From the NCBI RefSeq assembly GCF_002949795.1, contig NZ_CP026692.1:741501-805500 (forward strand): a stretch of 64,000 nucleotides of DNA. Direction: 5' to 3'. The translations under genes were made by a program, and so were the position numbers. This document shows, piece by piece, positions 1-7,391 of the stretch; the stretch's first letter is position 1, and every line of letters begins with the position of its first letter. Source of the stretch: Nostoc sp. 'Lobaria pulmonaria (5183) cyanobiont'. Its GTDB lineage: Bacteria > Cyanobacteriota > Cyanobacteriia > Cyanobacteriales > Nostocaceae. Below the pieces are notes generated by a model that was not told the origin of the DNA, did no database searches, and saw nothing but the letters and a program-made list of their open reading frames with translations.

Positions 1-138
1 AGCCAAGGTGAATGGAAGTATCTTGGATACTCATAAATGTATCTACTAGTATAGTACACCTCTGATGTGCCCATTAAAACTAAAAATATATCAGTAAGAT
101 AAAGTTTTAAATCGGGCAAGCTTAAACAAAGGGTAAAC

Positions 139-324
139 ATTGTGAATGCATCGACTTGCATTGTGAATGCATCGACTTGCATTGTGAATGCATCAACTTG
201 CATTGTGAATGCATCGACTTGCATTGTAAATGCATCGACTTGCATTGTAAATGCATCAACTTGCATTGTAAATGCATCAACTTGCATTGGGAATACATCA
301 ACTTGCATTGGGAATACATCTTGC
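139..324. repeat. 21-bp tandem array 1 (9 units)
   Basis: Eight full 21-bp units and a ninth lacking 3 bp run head to tail with no spacers. A unit starts ATTGTGAATGCAT and ends CGACTTGC. Variation is graded: TGAATGCAT at the left, TAAATGCAT in the middle, GGAATACAT at the right. Most units carry the palindrome ATGCAT. As 21 is a multiple of 3, long stop-free frames appear on both strands, but none has a ribosome binding site, so I do not call them genes. The array ends 96 bp before a Tat-type aldo/keto reductase gene. Confidence 0.95.
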
Positions 325-420
325 GGAGTATGTTTCAAAACACACCTTAGCTAGAGTCTCTGTGCCAGATAGCCGTGATATTATACAGCTCGTTCCTGTT
401 GTTGGTTGTAGGAGACAATT

Positions 421-1488
421 ATGGAAATCAGTAGACGCAGCTTGTTAAAAACTGCTTCTGCTTCGGGATTAGTGGCAGCAGGACTTGCGGTTTCGGAAGG
501 ATTTTTGCAACCGAGCCTCGCTCAAACAGAACCTGTTGATGAAAATACTCAACTGCTAGCCCAAACACCCACTTCAACCCGACGCGGCGAGATGTTGTAT
601 CGCAGCCTTGGACGCACCAAAGAACAAGTATCTGTGATTGGCTTAGGTGGGTATCACATTGGAAAAATTGAAGAGGAACAAGAAAGTATCAAGCTGATCC
701 GCAGTGCGATTGATCGCGGCATCAACTTTATGGATAACTCTTGGGACTATAACAACGGACGTAGCCACCGTTGGATGGGAAATGCTCTTAAAAATGGTTA
801 TCGTCAAAAGGTCTTCCTAATGACGAAAATCGACGGTCGTACCAAAGGCGCTGCCAAAATGCAGATTGATGAATCGCTCAAAGATTTGCAGGTCGATCAC
901 ATCGATTTAGTGCAGCATCATGAAATACTGCGCTTTGAAGACCCCGATCGGATCTTCGCTCCTGGCGGCGCAATGGAGGCAGTTGTTGAAGCGCAGAAAG
1001 CGGGCAAAATTCGCTATATTGGTTTCACAGGACATAAGAATCCCCAGATTCACCTTCAAATGTTGGAAACTGCTGCACAAAATGATTTCCGCTTCGACAC
1101 CGTGCAGATGCCATTAAATGTGATGGATGCCCATTTTAGAAGTTTTGAACATCAAGTTTTACCTGTGCTAGTCAAAAACAACATTGGTGTCCTGGGAATG
1201 AAATCGATCGGGGAGTCTTACATTCTTAGAAGCAACACGGTTAGCGCGATTGACTGCCTGCACTACGCAATGAATTTGCCCACCTCAGTGGTAATTACGG
1301 GCATCGATAGCATGAGAATTTTAGACCAAGCCTTTGAGGCAGTCCGCACGTTTGAGCCGATGGATCAGGCACGAGTTACAGCACTGTTAGCGCGTACCCG
1401 TGAGGCAGCAGCTAAAGGGCAGTACGAACGATATAAGACCACAACCCAAAATGATAGTACAGCTATGAATCCAGCTTGGCTGGGGTAA
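421..1488 (+). CDS. Tat-exported aldo/keto reductase
   Basis: A 355-residue protein with an N-terminal twin-arginine signal (SRRSLLK at residues 4-10, hydrophobic stretch to about 30, possible cleavage after SLAQ), then an aldo/keto reductase barrel from about residue 57. The AKR catalytic tetrad can be read as Asp105, Tyr110 (WDYNNG), Lys136 (MTKID) and His166 or His167 (VQHHE). The family reduces or oxidises carbonyl/alcohol groups with NAD(P)H. A Tat signal implies folding with cofactor in the cytoplasm before export to periplasm or thylakoid lumen. AGGAG lies 8 bp before the ATG. The gene stands alone, downstream of 21-bp array 1. The substrate is unknown. Confidence 0.9.
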   Translation: MEISRRSLLKTASASGLVAAGLAVSEGFLQPSLAQTEPVDENTQLLAQTPTSTRRGEMLYRSLGRTKEQVSVIGLGGYHIGKIEEEQESIKLIRSAIDRGINFMDNSWDYNNGRSHRWMGNALKNGYRQKVFLMTKIDGRTKGAAKMQIDESLKDLQVDHIDLVQHHEILRFEDPDRIFAPGGAMEAVVEAQKAGKIRYIGFTGHKNPQIHLQMLETAAQNDFRFDTVQMPLNVMDAHFRSFEHQVLPVLVKNNIGVLGMKSIGESYILRSNTVSAIDCLHYAMNLPTSVVITGIDSMRILDQAFEAVRTFEPMDQARVTALLARTREAAAKGQYERYKTTTQNDSTAMNPAWLG

Positions 1489-1676
1489 ATATTAATACTA
1501 TTAACCGTTTTCTGAATGCTAACAGCGATGTCTACGACGGGCTGTGACGCTACGCTATCGGTGACACAATTTTGCAGGTGTGAGTTACGCACATCCTCTC
1601 AAAATAAATTCTTGTGTCACTTGACTCAATGCATTTTCCCAAAAATCCAGAGGATTCACTGCTACCCCGGTATTGA

Positions 1677-1928
1677 TTGCTGCTTTTTGACGGCATGGGC
1701 AAGATGCTGGTGAATCGTGATTTTTCGCCGAGTTTTGCGTTAAAGCACATGCTCAAAGATGCGAATCTGATCGCTCAATTTGCCCAAGATTTAAATTCTC
1801 CAATGCCTGCTGCGGCAATTGTCAGAGAAACGATTAAAACAGCAGTTAATCAAGGGTGGGGAGAAGAAAATGCATCGGCATTCATCAAAGCTTTGGAGTT
1901 AGAAGCAGGAGTAACCGTTGAATCATAA
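1677..1928 (+). pseudogene. Remnant of a 3-hydroxyisobutyrate dehydrogenase-like gene (C-terminal part)
   Basis: About 80 residues resembling the C-terminal helical domain of NAD-binding beta-hydroxyacid dehydrogenases: [21 protein letters not shown] followed by a helix-rich tail ending at a normal stop. There is a TGA directly before the first codon of the open stretch, and no Rossmann domain is readable upstream. About 200 N-terminal residues are missing. It lies between the aldo/keto reductase and the PfpI gene, and 1489-1676 shows only a Nostoc-type palindromic repeat near 1530-1567. Family assignment is by motif memory. Confidence 0.7.
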
Positions 1929-1961
1929 CTGCAAATTCTTGGATAAAACATGGAGATGATC

Positions 1962-2522
1962 GTGGCTAAATTAACAAATTTACGAGTTGCAGTATTAGCA
2001 ACCGATGGGTTTGAAGAGGCTGAACTCACAGAACCCGTAAAGGCACTCAAAGAAGCTGGCGCACAGGTTGAAATTCTCTCAACCAAATCTGGACAAATCC
2101 AAGCGTTTCGGCATCACGATAAAAGCACGACTGTGAATGTTGATCGGGTTATTGATGAAGCACAAGCAAGCGAATACGATGCAGTGTTGTTGCCTGGTGG
2201 CGTACTCAATGCTGATATGCTGAGAATGGGGCCGAAAGTGCAATCTTTCTTACAACAAATGCAACAAGCAGGTAAACCATTCGCTGTGATTTGTCACGCG
2301 CCTTGGGTATTAATATCTGCCAACTTGGTGCAAGGACGCACTTTAACTAGTTATTACACAATTCAAGATGATATCAGTAACGCAGGTGGTAACTGGGTAG
2401 ATAGAGAAGTTGTAGTAGATGGAAACTGGGTGACAAGTCGTCAACCAGATGATATCCCTGCATTCAATCGGGAAATGTTGAATCTATTTGCACAATTTGC
2501 ACCGACGGCATCTGCTTCGTGA
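1962..2522 (+). CDS. DJ-1/PfpI family protein (glutamine amidotransferase-like)
   Basis: A class I glutamine-amidotransferase-like fold of the DJ-1/PfpI family, 186 residues from the GTG used here. It has the nucleophile elbow (VICHAPW, Cys111-His112) and the acidic partner early in the protein (GFEEAEL). Members act as stress-induced proteases, chaperones or deglycases; the exact activity cannot be read. Start choice: GGAG at 1952-1955 sits 6 bp before GTG 1962. The ATG at 1950 overlaps that motif and the ATG at 1956 is too close to it. No clear operon partner; the gene upstream is a remnant. Confidence 0.88.
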   Translation: MAKLTNLRVAVLATDGFEEAELTEPVKALKEAGAQVEILSTKSGQIQAFRHHDKSTTVNVDRVIDEAQASEYDAVLLPGGVLNADMLRMGPKVQSFLQQMQQAGKPFAVICHAPWVLISANLVQGRTLTSYYTIQDDISNAGGNWVDREVVVDGNWVTSRQPDDIPAFNREMLNLFAQFAPTASAS

Positions 2523-2612
2523 TTTCAGCATTAATGGTCGTATTCAACTGTGCGATCGCACTTATTTTTCATTCGACGTTTGAAAATCTAGTTTTATCCA
2601 AGGAGAACAATT

Positions 2613-3338
2613 ATGTCCAACTTCAAAATATTTTCTACTGGTATAGTAGCGATCGCCTTGTCTTTGGCGACTGGTTGCACACCAAGTACTCCCCATGACC
2701 AGACTACATCGGAAGCTCCATCTGCTGTGCCTGTACAAACGACTGAGAGTCCATCACCAACTGCATCACCAACTACCTCACCAACTACCTCACCAACTGC
2801 CTCACCAACTGCCTCACCAACTGTTTCACCAACTCCATCAGGGCAAAATAGCCTCAGTTCTTCAGACAGACAGTTTATGACTGAAGCCGCTCAAGGTGGT
2901 TTAGCAGAAGTCCAATTAGGAAAACTGGCATCAAAACGTGGAGCTAGCAATGCGGTAAAACAGTATGGACAGCGTATGGTTGACGATCACACCCCGGTAA
3001 ACAATGAACTCAAACAGTTGGCGACTCAAAAAGGTGTAACGCTTCCAACTACTCTCAATAGCACAAATAAGCAAGTCGAGCAGCGCTTATCTAAACTTTC
3101 TGGTGCTAAGTTTAATAGCGAATATTTGAATCAGATGCTTAAAGATCATCAAAAGGATGTCTCCGCATTTGAAACTGAAGCTCAACAGGGACAAGATCCA
3201 GATGTGAAAGCATTTGCGGCTCAAAAGCTACCAACCCTCACAGCACACCTGGAACAAGTTCGTTCTCTTATTAATCCTGGAAGTTCAACTAGTACCCCAA
3301 CTCCAAGCACTACCCCAACTCCAAGCACTACCCCATAA
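2613..3338 (+). CDS. DUF4142 lipoprotein with Ser/Thr-Pro linker
   Basis: A 241-residue exported protein. The N-terminus is a lipoprotein signal (ALSLATGC, Cys22 lipidated). Residues 45-75 are a low-complexity linker with repeated TSPTTSPTASPT units encoded by tandem DNA repeats at about 2755-2835. Residues 82-225 match DUF4142: SDRQFMTEAAQGG, two helices with KQYGQRMVDDH, and a final HL..V motif. The DUF4142 fold is a ferritin-like helical bundle of unknown function in envelope proteins. The C-terminus ends in a second Thr-Pro-Ser repeat. AAGGAG lies 9 bp before the ATG. Confidence 0.9.
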   Translation: MSNFKIFSTGIVAIALSLATGCTPSTPHDQTTSEAPSAVPVQTTESPSPTASPTTSPTTSPTASPTASPTVSPTPSGQNSLSSSDRQFMTEAAQGGLAEVQLGKLASKRGASNAVKQYGQRMVDDHTPVNNELKQLATQKGVTLPTTLNSTNKQVEQRLSKLSGAKFNSEYLNQMLKDHQKDVSAFETEAQQGQDPDVKAFAAQKLPTLTAHLEQVRSLINPGSSTSTPTPSTTPTPSTTP

Positions 3339-3579
3339 GGCAATACAGTTCAGTTAAACATTTCTTCTTTCCCTTTGCGTCCGCTACGCGTACTTCTGCA
3401 AAGTAGCAAGCTACGCGTAGTGTCTCGTCAAGAAGGCGATAGCCTGTGGCAAATCGCTCTGCATCTACGTTAAAGAGTTTTAGCCAGAAAAATCTAATAT
3501 TAGCGTTGCATGAAGGAATTAGATAATTTATTTCTTCGAGTTCTCTAAGTACAGTTTTGCGTAAGAGCGTAGATTTTTA
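3339..3579. repeat. Nostoc-type dispersed palindromic repeats
   Basis: Non-coding. It holds inverted GCTACGCGTA and TACGCGTAG blocks (about 3381-3420) and a GGCGATAGCC palindrome near 3437, the kind scattered through Nostoc genomes. No promoter or terminator is recognised with confidence. Confidence 0.6.
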
Positions 3580-3796
3580 ATTGCAGAGGAACGCATTGGC
3601 ATTGTCAGACAACGCATTGGCATTGTTAGTCAACGCATTGGCATTGTCAGTCAACGCATTGGCATTGTCAGGCAATGCATTGGCATTGTCAGGCAATGCA
3701 TTGGCATTGTTAGTCAACGCATTGGCATTGTTAGTCAACGCATTGGCATTGTCAGACGACGCATTGGCATTGTCAGGCGACGCATTGGCATTGCAG
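3580..3796. repeat. 21-bp tandem array 2 (10 units)
   Basis: Ten 21-bp units (the first degenerate) plus a final ATTGCAG. A unit starts ATTGTCAGGCAA and ends TGCATTGGC, with TTAGTCAAC and CAGACGAC variants. The sequence differs from array 1 but the period is the same and the GCATTGT core is shared. It is open on both strands (Asn-Ala repeats on minus, Ala-Leu repeats on plus) only because 21 is divisible by 3. The array ends 69 bp before the Tat-type Gfo/Idh/MocA gene. Confidence 0.95.
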
Positions 3797-3865
3797 GGTA
3801 TTTCCAAATTTAATTCGCTACGAATTGTTGTACTAAATCCAAAATTTCATCATTAAGGAACCACG

Positions 3866-5182
3866 ATGCCTGAAGTGTTTAAAGGAAAATTTTCTCGTCG
3901 TCAGATTCTCACTACTGCTGGGTTAGGAGCCATTTCAGCCACCGCAATTGGTAGTATGGGCCAAGAGGTTGTTGCCCAACAGCCAACTGGACAAGCCACC
4001 CCACGCGGAGGCCCCTTACCGTCTCAGATTCAGTTTCCGCCCATCTCAGAAAAGACTGAGGTTGATACAGGTGGGCCACCAACTGCATTACCCCCAGAGC
4101 GACGTTTGGGGTTTGCGATCGTTGGACTAGGGAGACTAGCATTAGAAGAAATCATGCCTGCGTTTGCAGAATGTAAACTAGCAAAGCCAACTGCATTAGT
4201 TAGTGGTGATGCTGCCAAAGCAAATCTTGTTGCACAGCAGTATGGCATCAAACCGCAGAACGTTTACAACTATCAGAATTACGATAATCTCCGCAACAAT
4301 CCAGACGTTGACGTGATTTATATAGTATTGCCTAACAGTATGCACCGGGAATATACGGTGCGTGGTGCGAAAGCAGGAAAGCACATTCTGTGTGAAAAGC
4401 CAATGGCAACCACAGTCGAAGATGCTCAACAAATGATTGATGCGTGCAAACAAGCCGATCGCAAGCTGATGATTGCTTATCGCTGCCAATATGAGCCGCA
4501 TCATCGCGCCATGATTCAGATGATCCGCAGCAAAGAATTGGGAACTGTGAAGGTGATTCAGGCAGACAATGGCCAAAACCAAGGCGGTGACTTAAACCAG
4601 TGGCGATTGAAACGCGCCTTAGCTGGAGGTGGCTCTTTACCGGATGTGGGAGTTTATTGCTTGAATGCAACTCGCTATTTGACGGGAGAGGAACCGATCG
4701 CAATTAGCGCCCAAATCTTCAGCACTCCTGGCGATACCCGCTTCAAAGAAGTGGAAGAAAGTGTCACCTTCCAATTGCGGTTTCCCAGTGGGATACTAGG
4801 GATTTGCTCCACTAGCTACGGCTTCCACGAAGCACGTCGCTTTCGTGTCTTCGGTTCTGATGCTTGGGCGCAACTTGATCCGGGGTTCTCCTACAACGGT
4901 TTGCGGATGATGATTTCGCGCAAATCACCAACGAATAGCATGGCAGAAAACATTAGCGAAGTGCGGATAGGTGAGAAAAATCAGTTTGCTTTGGAAATCG
5001 ATCACATGGCAGATTGTGTGATTCAAAATAAACAACCCCATACGCCTGGTGAAGAAGGTTTGCAAGACCAAAAACTGATAGCGTTGATTTACGAAGCCGC
5101 ACAAACAGGCAAGACGATTACCTTACCTCGTGTGTCAGGATTAGATACAACTCGTGGCCCCGCTCCTCGAATGCTGAAGTAA
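3866..5182 (+). CDS. Tat-exported Gfo/Idh/MocA family oxidoreductase
   Basis: A 438-residue protein with a twin-arginine signal (SRRQILT at residues 10-16, alanine-rich h-region, VVAQQ), a Pro-rich linker, then a Rossmann domain from about residue 77 (FAIVGLGRLA) and the family CEKPMATT motif with Lys178. The C-terminal half is the alpha/beta substrate domain. The architecture resembles glucose-fructose oxidoreductase, which is exported by Tat with bound NADP. The natural substrate, probably a sugar or inositol, is unknown. AAGGA lies 8 bp before the ATG. It stands alone behind 21-bp array 2. Confidence 0.9.
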   Translation: MPEVFKGKFSRRQILTTAGLGAISATAIGSMGQEVVAQQPTGQATPRGGPLPSQIQFPPISEKTEVDTGGPPTALPPERRLGFAIVGLGRLALEEIMPAFAECKLAKPTALVSGDAAKANLVAQQYGIKPQNVYNYQNYDNLRNNPDVDVIYIVLPNSMHREYTVRGAKAGKHILCEKPMATTVEDAQQMIDACKQADRKLMIAYRCQYEPHHRAMIQMIRSKELGTVKVIQADNGQNQGGDLNQWRLKRALAGGGSLPDVGVYCLNATRYLTGEEPIAISAQIFSTPGDTRFKEVEESVTFQLRFPSGILGICSTSYGFHEARRFRVFGSDAWAQLDPGFSYNGLRMMISRKSPTNSMAENISEVRIGEKNQFALEIDHMADCVIQNKQPHTPGEEGLQDQKLIALIYEAAQTGKTITLPRVSGLDTTRGPAPRMLK

Positions 5183-5211
5183 ATACTTGCATACCGCAGT
5201 TATGACCAAAT

Positions 5212-5355
5212 AATTACTAATTCCTAATTCGTAATTCGTAATTACTTGGTGTCATAGCCCCCGCCAAATCAGAGATTTTGGTGGTTTAAAATCAGTGGAG
5301 GGTACAATCCTGAACTGATTGCAACTACGAATTACGAATTATCAATTACGAATTA
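5212..5355. repeat. Inverted pair of heptamer repeats
   Basis: Short TAATTCG heptamer runs (about 5221-5243) recur in inverted orientation at about 5325-5354 (CGAATTA), flanking roughly 80 bp that include AGAGATTTTGGTGG. This is STRR-type repeat DNA directly before the MFS remnant. No gene is seen. Confidence 0.6.
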
Positions 5356-5360
5356 CTTTG

Positions 5361-5771
5361 ACAATCTCTGCTTGGAGTCCGCTCCGTAAATCTTTGTTTC
5401 GCGATCGCCAGATTGCCTCAATTGTCTCCAACATTGGCGGTTGGATGGAGGACACGGCGGGAGCTTGGCTAATGACTTCTCTCATACTTGAATTCTGCTG
5501 TAACGTAGTTGCACGAGTGCTTTGTTAGCATTGCTGCCTTTGGTAGCACAACAGGATTTGCGACAGTGAGCAGGTGGGTGGGTATGGTTTACTACTCGGT
5601 TGCTTTGGATTTGGGGCGATTCTCGGTGCAATTTTGATGCCACGAGTGCGGCAAAATCTCACAGCCGATGGAGTTGTGATTGCCGGAACTCTGGTGTTTG
5701 CGATCGCTGTAATATTGAATAAATATTTGGTATGGAATATCACCAACAAGAAATTTTGTTTCAGTGTATGA
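5361..5771 (+). pseudogene. Decayed MFS exporter (N-terminal and middle pieces)
   Basis: Two parts of one major-facilitator protein of the EntS-like MFS_3 type. Part one (5361-5483) reads SPLRKSLFRDRQIASIVSN then GGWMEDTAGAWLMTS, the start of the family. Part two (from 5528) reads ALLPLVAQQDLRQ, then after a frameshift near 5565 GGYGLLLGCFGFGAILGAIL and a following helix (DGVVIAGTLVFAIAV). Most helices between the two parts are deleted and the C-terminus is lost, so it cannot function. A C-terminal piece of the same family lies at 49815-50024. Confidence 0.8.
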
Positions 5772-5962
5772 ATTCATTTGAATAAAAGACTTAAATCTTT
5801 ACGGTAATGTTAATCGTTCACTTGCTACAAAAAACCATCAACTGAAATTTAGAACAGTTGCTCTTGGCGAATTCTATCAAAGTCAGGGTCAGTAAAGTTT
5901 TGATTAATACTTCTTTCCTTGTGCTTTCTGCCCACTGCCTTTCTTTGTAAATTAACCTCCCA

Positions 5963-6580
5963 TCATACTTTTGGAGTTGTCATCTCAAATAGTTTCCCAA
6001 TATTTGTATACTCAACTGGCCCACCTAAACGCGTAATCGGCTGCATCCCTACAGTATCAACTAACCCCAAATCTTGGCGGTATAGGTCTTCACGCACATG
6101 AAATCGTAACACTCGACCCAATACCATTACATTATTGGTTCCTTCCACTGCAACTATTTGTGTGACTTTACACTCCATTGCCACTGGTGAGCTTTCAATC
6201 CGCAATGGTCGGACATCTGTAGCAGGAATAGCTTTTAAGTTGGCTTTTTCAAACTCGTTAATTCCATAGGGAAATTCCGTTGCGGTTTGAACCATTGCCT
6301 GAGACAGTGTTTCATCCACCACATGACACACAAATTCATCAACTTCATGAATATTGCGTAACGTGTCTTTTTCTTTTGGCTCATGTCTACGATATGCGAC
6401 TGAGAACATAATAGTTGGTGGAAAACCTGCTACTGCATTGAAAAAGGAATACGGGGCAAGATTGGGAATTCCAGAGGCACTAATTGTAGACACCCAGGCA
6501 ATTGGGCGAGGAGCAACGATGCTTGTCAATAGATGGTAAGGAGCAGGGTCTTTCATTTCCTGTGGCACAAATGATAACAT
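5963..6580 (-). CDS. Flavin reductase-like (FMN-binding split-barrel) protein
   Basis: A 205-residue flavin-reductase-like domain protein: residues 10-40 carry DPAPYHLLTSIVAPRPIAWVS and GIPNLAPYSFFN, typical of the NADH:FMN oxidoreductase/split-barrel family, and the rest covers the barrel with HVREDLY and GLVDTVGMQPITRLGG. It probably binds FMN and supplies reduced flavin to a partner or reduces small substrates; no partner oxygenase is adjacent. The start is uncertain: ATG 6580 has no clear ribosome binding site, and an IS remnant begins only 19 bp upstream, so its promoter may have been changed by the insertion. Confidence 0.85.
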   Translation of the reverse strand: MLSFVPQEMKDPAPYHLLTSIVAPRPIAWVSTISASGIPNLAPYSFFNAVAGFPPTIMFSVAYRRHEPKEKDTLRNIHEVDEFVCHVVDETLSQAMVQTATEFPYGINEFEKANLKAIPATDVRPLRIESSPVAMECKVTQIVAVEGTNNVMVLGRVLRFHVREDLYRQDLGLVDTVGMQPITRLGGPVEYTNIGKLFEMTTPKV

Positions 6581-6598
6581 AAAATTATGTATTTATAT

Positions 6599-6748
6599 GA
6601 GGTGATTCAGCTATTAACCACAAAAAATGGTATTCCGGTTGAATTTGTATTTATGCCTGGTAGTGCTTCAGATGTGTGTGCGTTCAATGTACCATTAAAT
6701 TTACCACCTAGTAGTGAAGTATATAATAATGCAGCATACACTGACTGA
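6599..6748 (+). pseudogene. Transposase remnant (IS982-like DDE family)
   Basis: A 49-codon open piece reads LLTTKNGIPVEFVFMPGSAS then DVCAFNVPLNLPPSSEVYNN and AAYTD before a TGA. This is the central part of a DDE transposase of IS982-like type; both ends of the gene are gone. An inverted-repeat element starts 43 bp downstream and may be the end of the same insertion. Family placement is from memory of the motif order. Confidence 0.65.
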
Positions 6749-6790
6749 TAATGGGTGCAATGAAGAATTGCTCAAAGTCCTGTCTTTGTT

Positions 6791-6896
6791 GGGCGTTGCT
6801 GAGTGTGAATATGAATTTATATTACGCAGAGGCGCAAAGAGAATGAGGAGTTTTACATTTCAATAGGTAAAATTCATCCCTTGATTCAGCAACGCC
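6791..6896. mobile_element. MITE-like element with about 25-bp terminal inverted repeats
   Basis: The left end reads GGGCGTTGCTGAGTGTGAAT followed by ATGAATTTA (6791-6819). The right end, read on the minus strand, is GGCGTTGCTGAATCAAGGGA followed by TGAATTT. The 105-bp element encodes nothing and lies just after a transposase remnant, so it is either a MITE or the decayed end of that IS. Confidence 0.6.
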
Positions 6897-6930
6897 GTCT
6901 TTATTGCAGTGGGAGTATAATTATTTCAAA

Positions 6931-7146
6931 TCAACCTCTTGCACCTGTGACATAAGCTGCTGTTAAGGGATGTTGGGGGTACTCAAAAATTTGCTGCACT
7001 GAACCTAACTCAATCAATTGCCCAACACCGGACTGCACCCAGAACAGAGCAACTTGATCCGCGATGCGCTTGGCTTGCGCTAGGTTATGCGTCACAATCA
7101 GCAAGGTATAACACTGACGCAAACTAGTAATTAAGTCTTCAACTAT
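6931..7146 (-). pseudogene. Remnant of a phosphate-type ABC ATPase (PstB-like C-terminus)
   Basis: About 71 residues match the C-terminal end of PstB-type ATPases: IVEDLITSLRQCYTLLIVTH (the H-loop His), then NLAQAKRIADQVALFW, a linker GQLIELG and EYPQHPLTAAYVTGARG to the stop. Walker A, signature and Walker B are absent. The open frame continues upstream to 7314 but that part is unrelated to the family. No other pst gene is nearby. Confidence 0.75.
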
Positions 7147-7391
7147 ATGACTAAAGTTGGCAACTATCCTGCGGGGCATGATTTCAGTGGTATTTTCGTT
7201 TATCTTGGATAGCAGAACACCGCGATCGCACCTCAATCTAACGCATATATTGTAATCGTTAATGAGCGGCAAATCGAAGGAGTGTTTGACACTAGCAGCA
7301 ATGCACAATGGCACAGTCTATCACATTGTTTTCATTGGGACTGTCTACTCAAGTTCATCAAACTGCTAGAAACAGAAAAATCAGTAATCAA

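Noticed and set aside
139..324. CRISPR array
   Set aside because: Units are adjacent with no unique spacers and no cas genes are present. The same applies to 3580-3796.
139..350. Open frames on both strands in array 1 as repeat peptides
   Set aside because: They exist only because 21 is divisible by 3; no ribosome binding site, and several frames are open at once.
3577..3856. Asn-Ala and Ala-Leu repeat proteins in array 2
   Set aside because: Same reason: open on both strands, no start signals. The repeat DNA explains them.
7308..7391. N-terminal extension of the XdhC protein
   Set aside because: The 28 residues do not resemble the family start; ATG 7392 gives the usual length.
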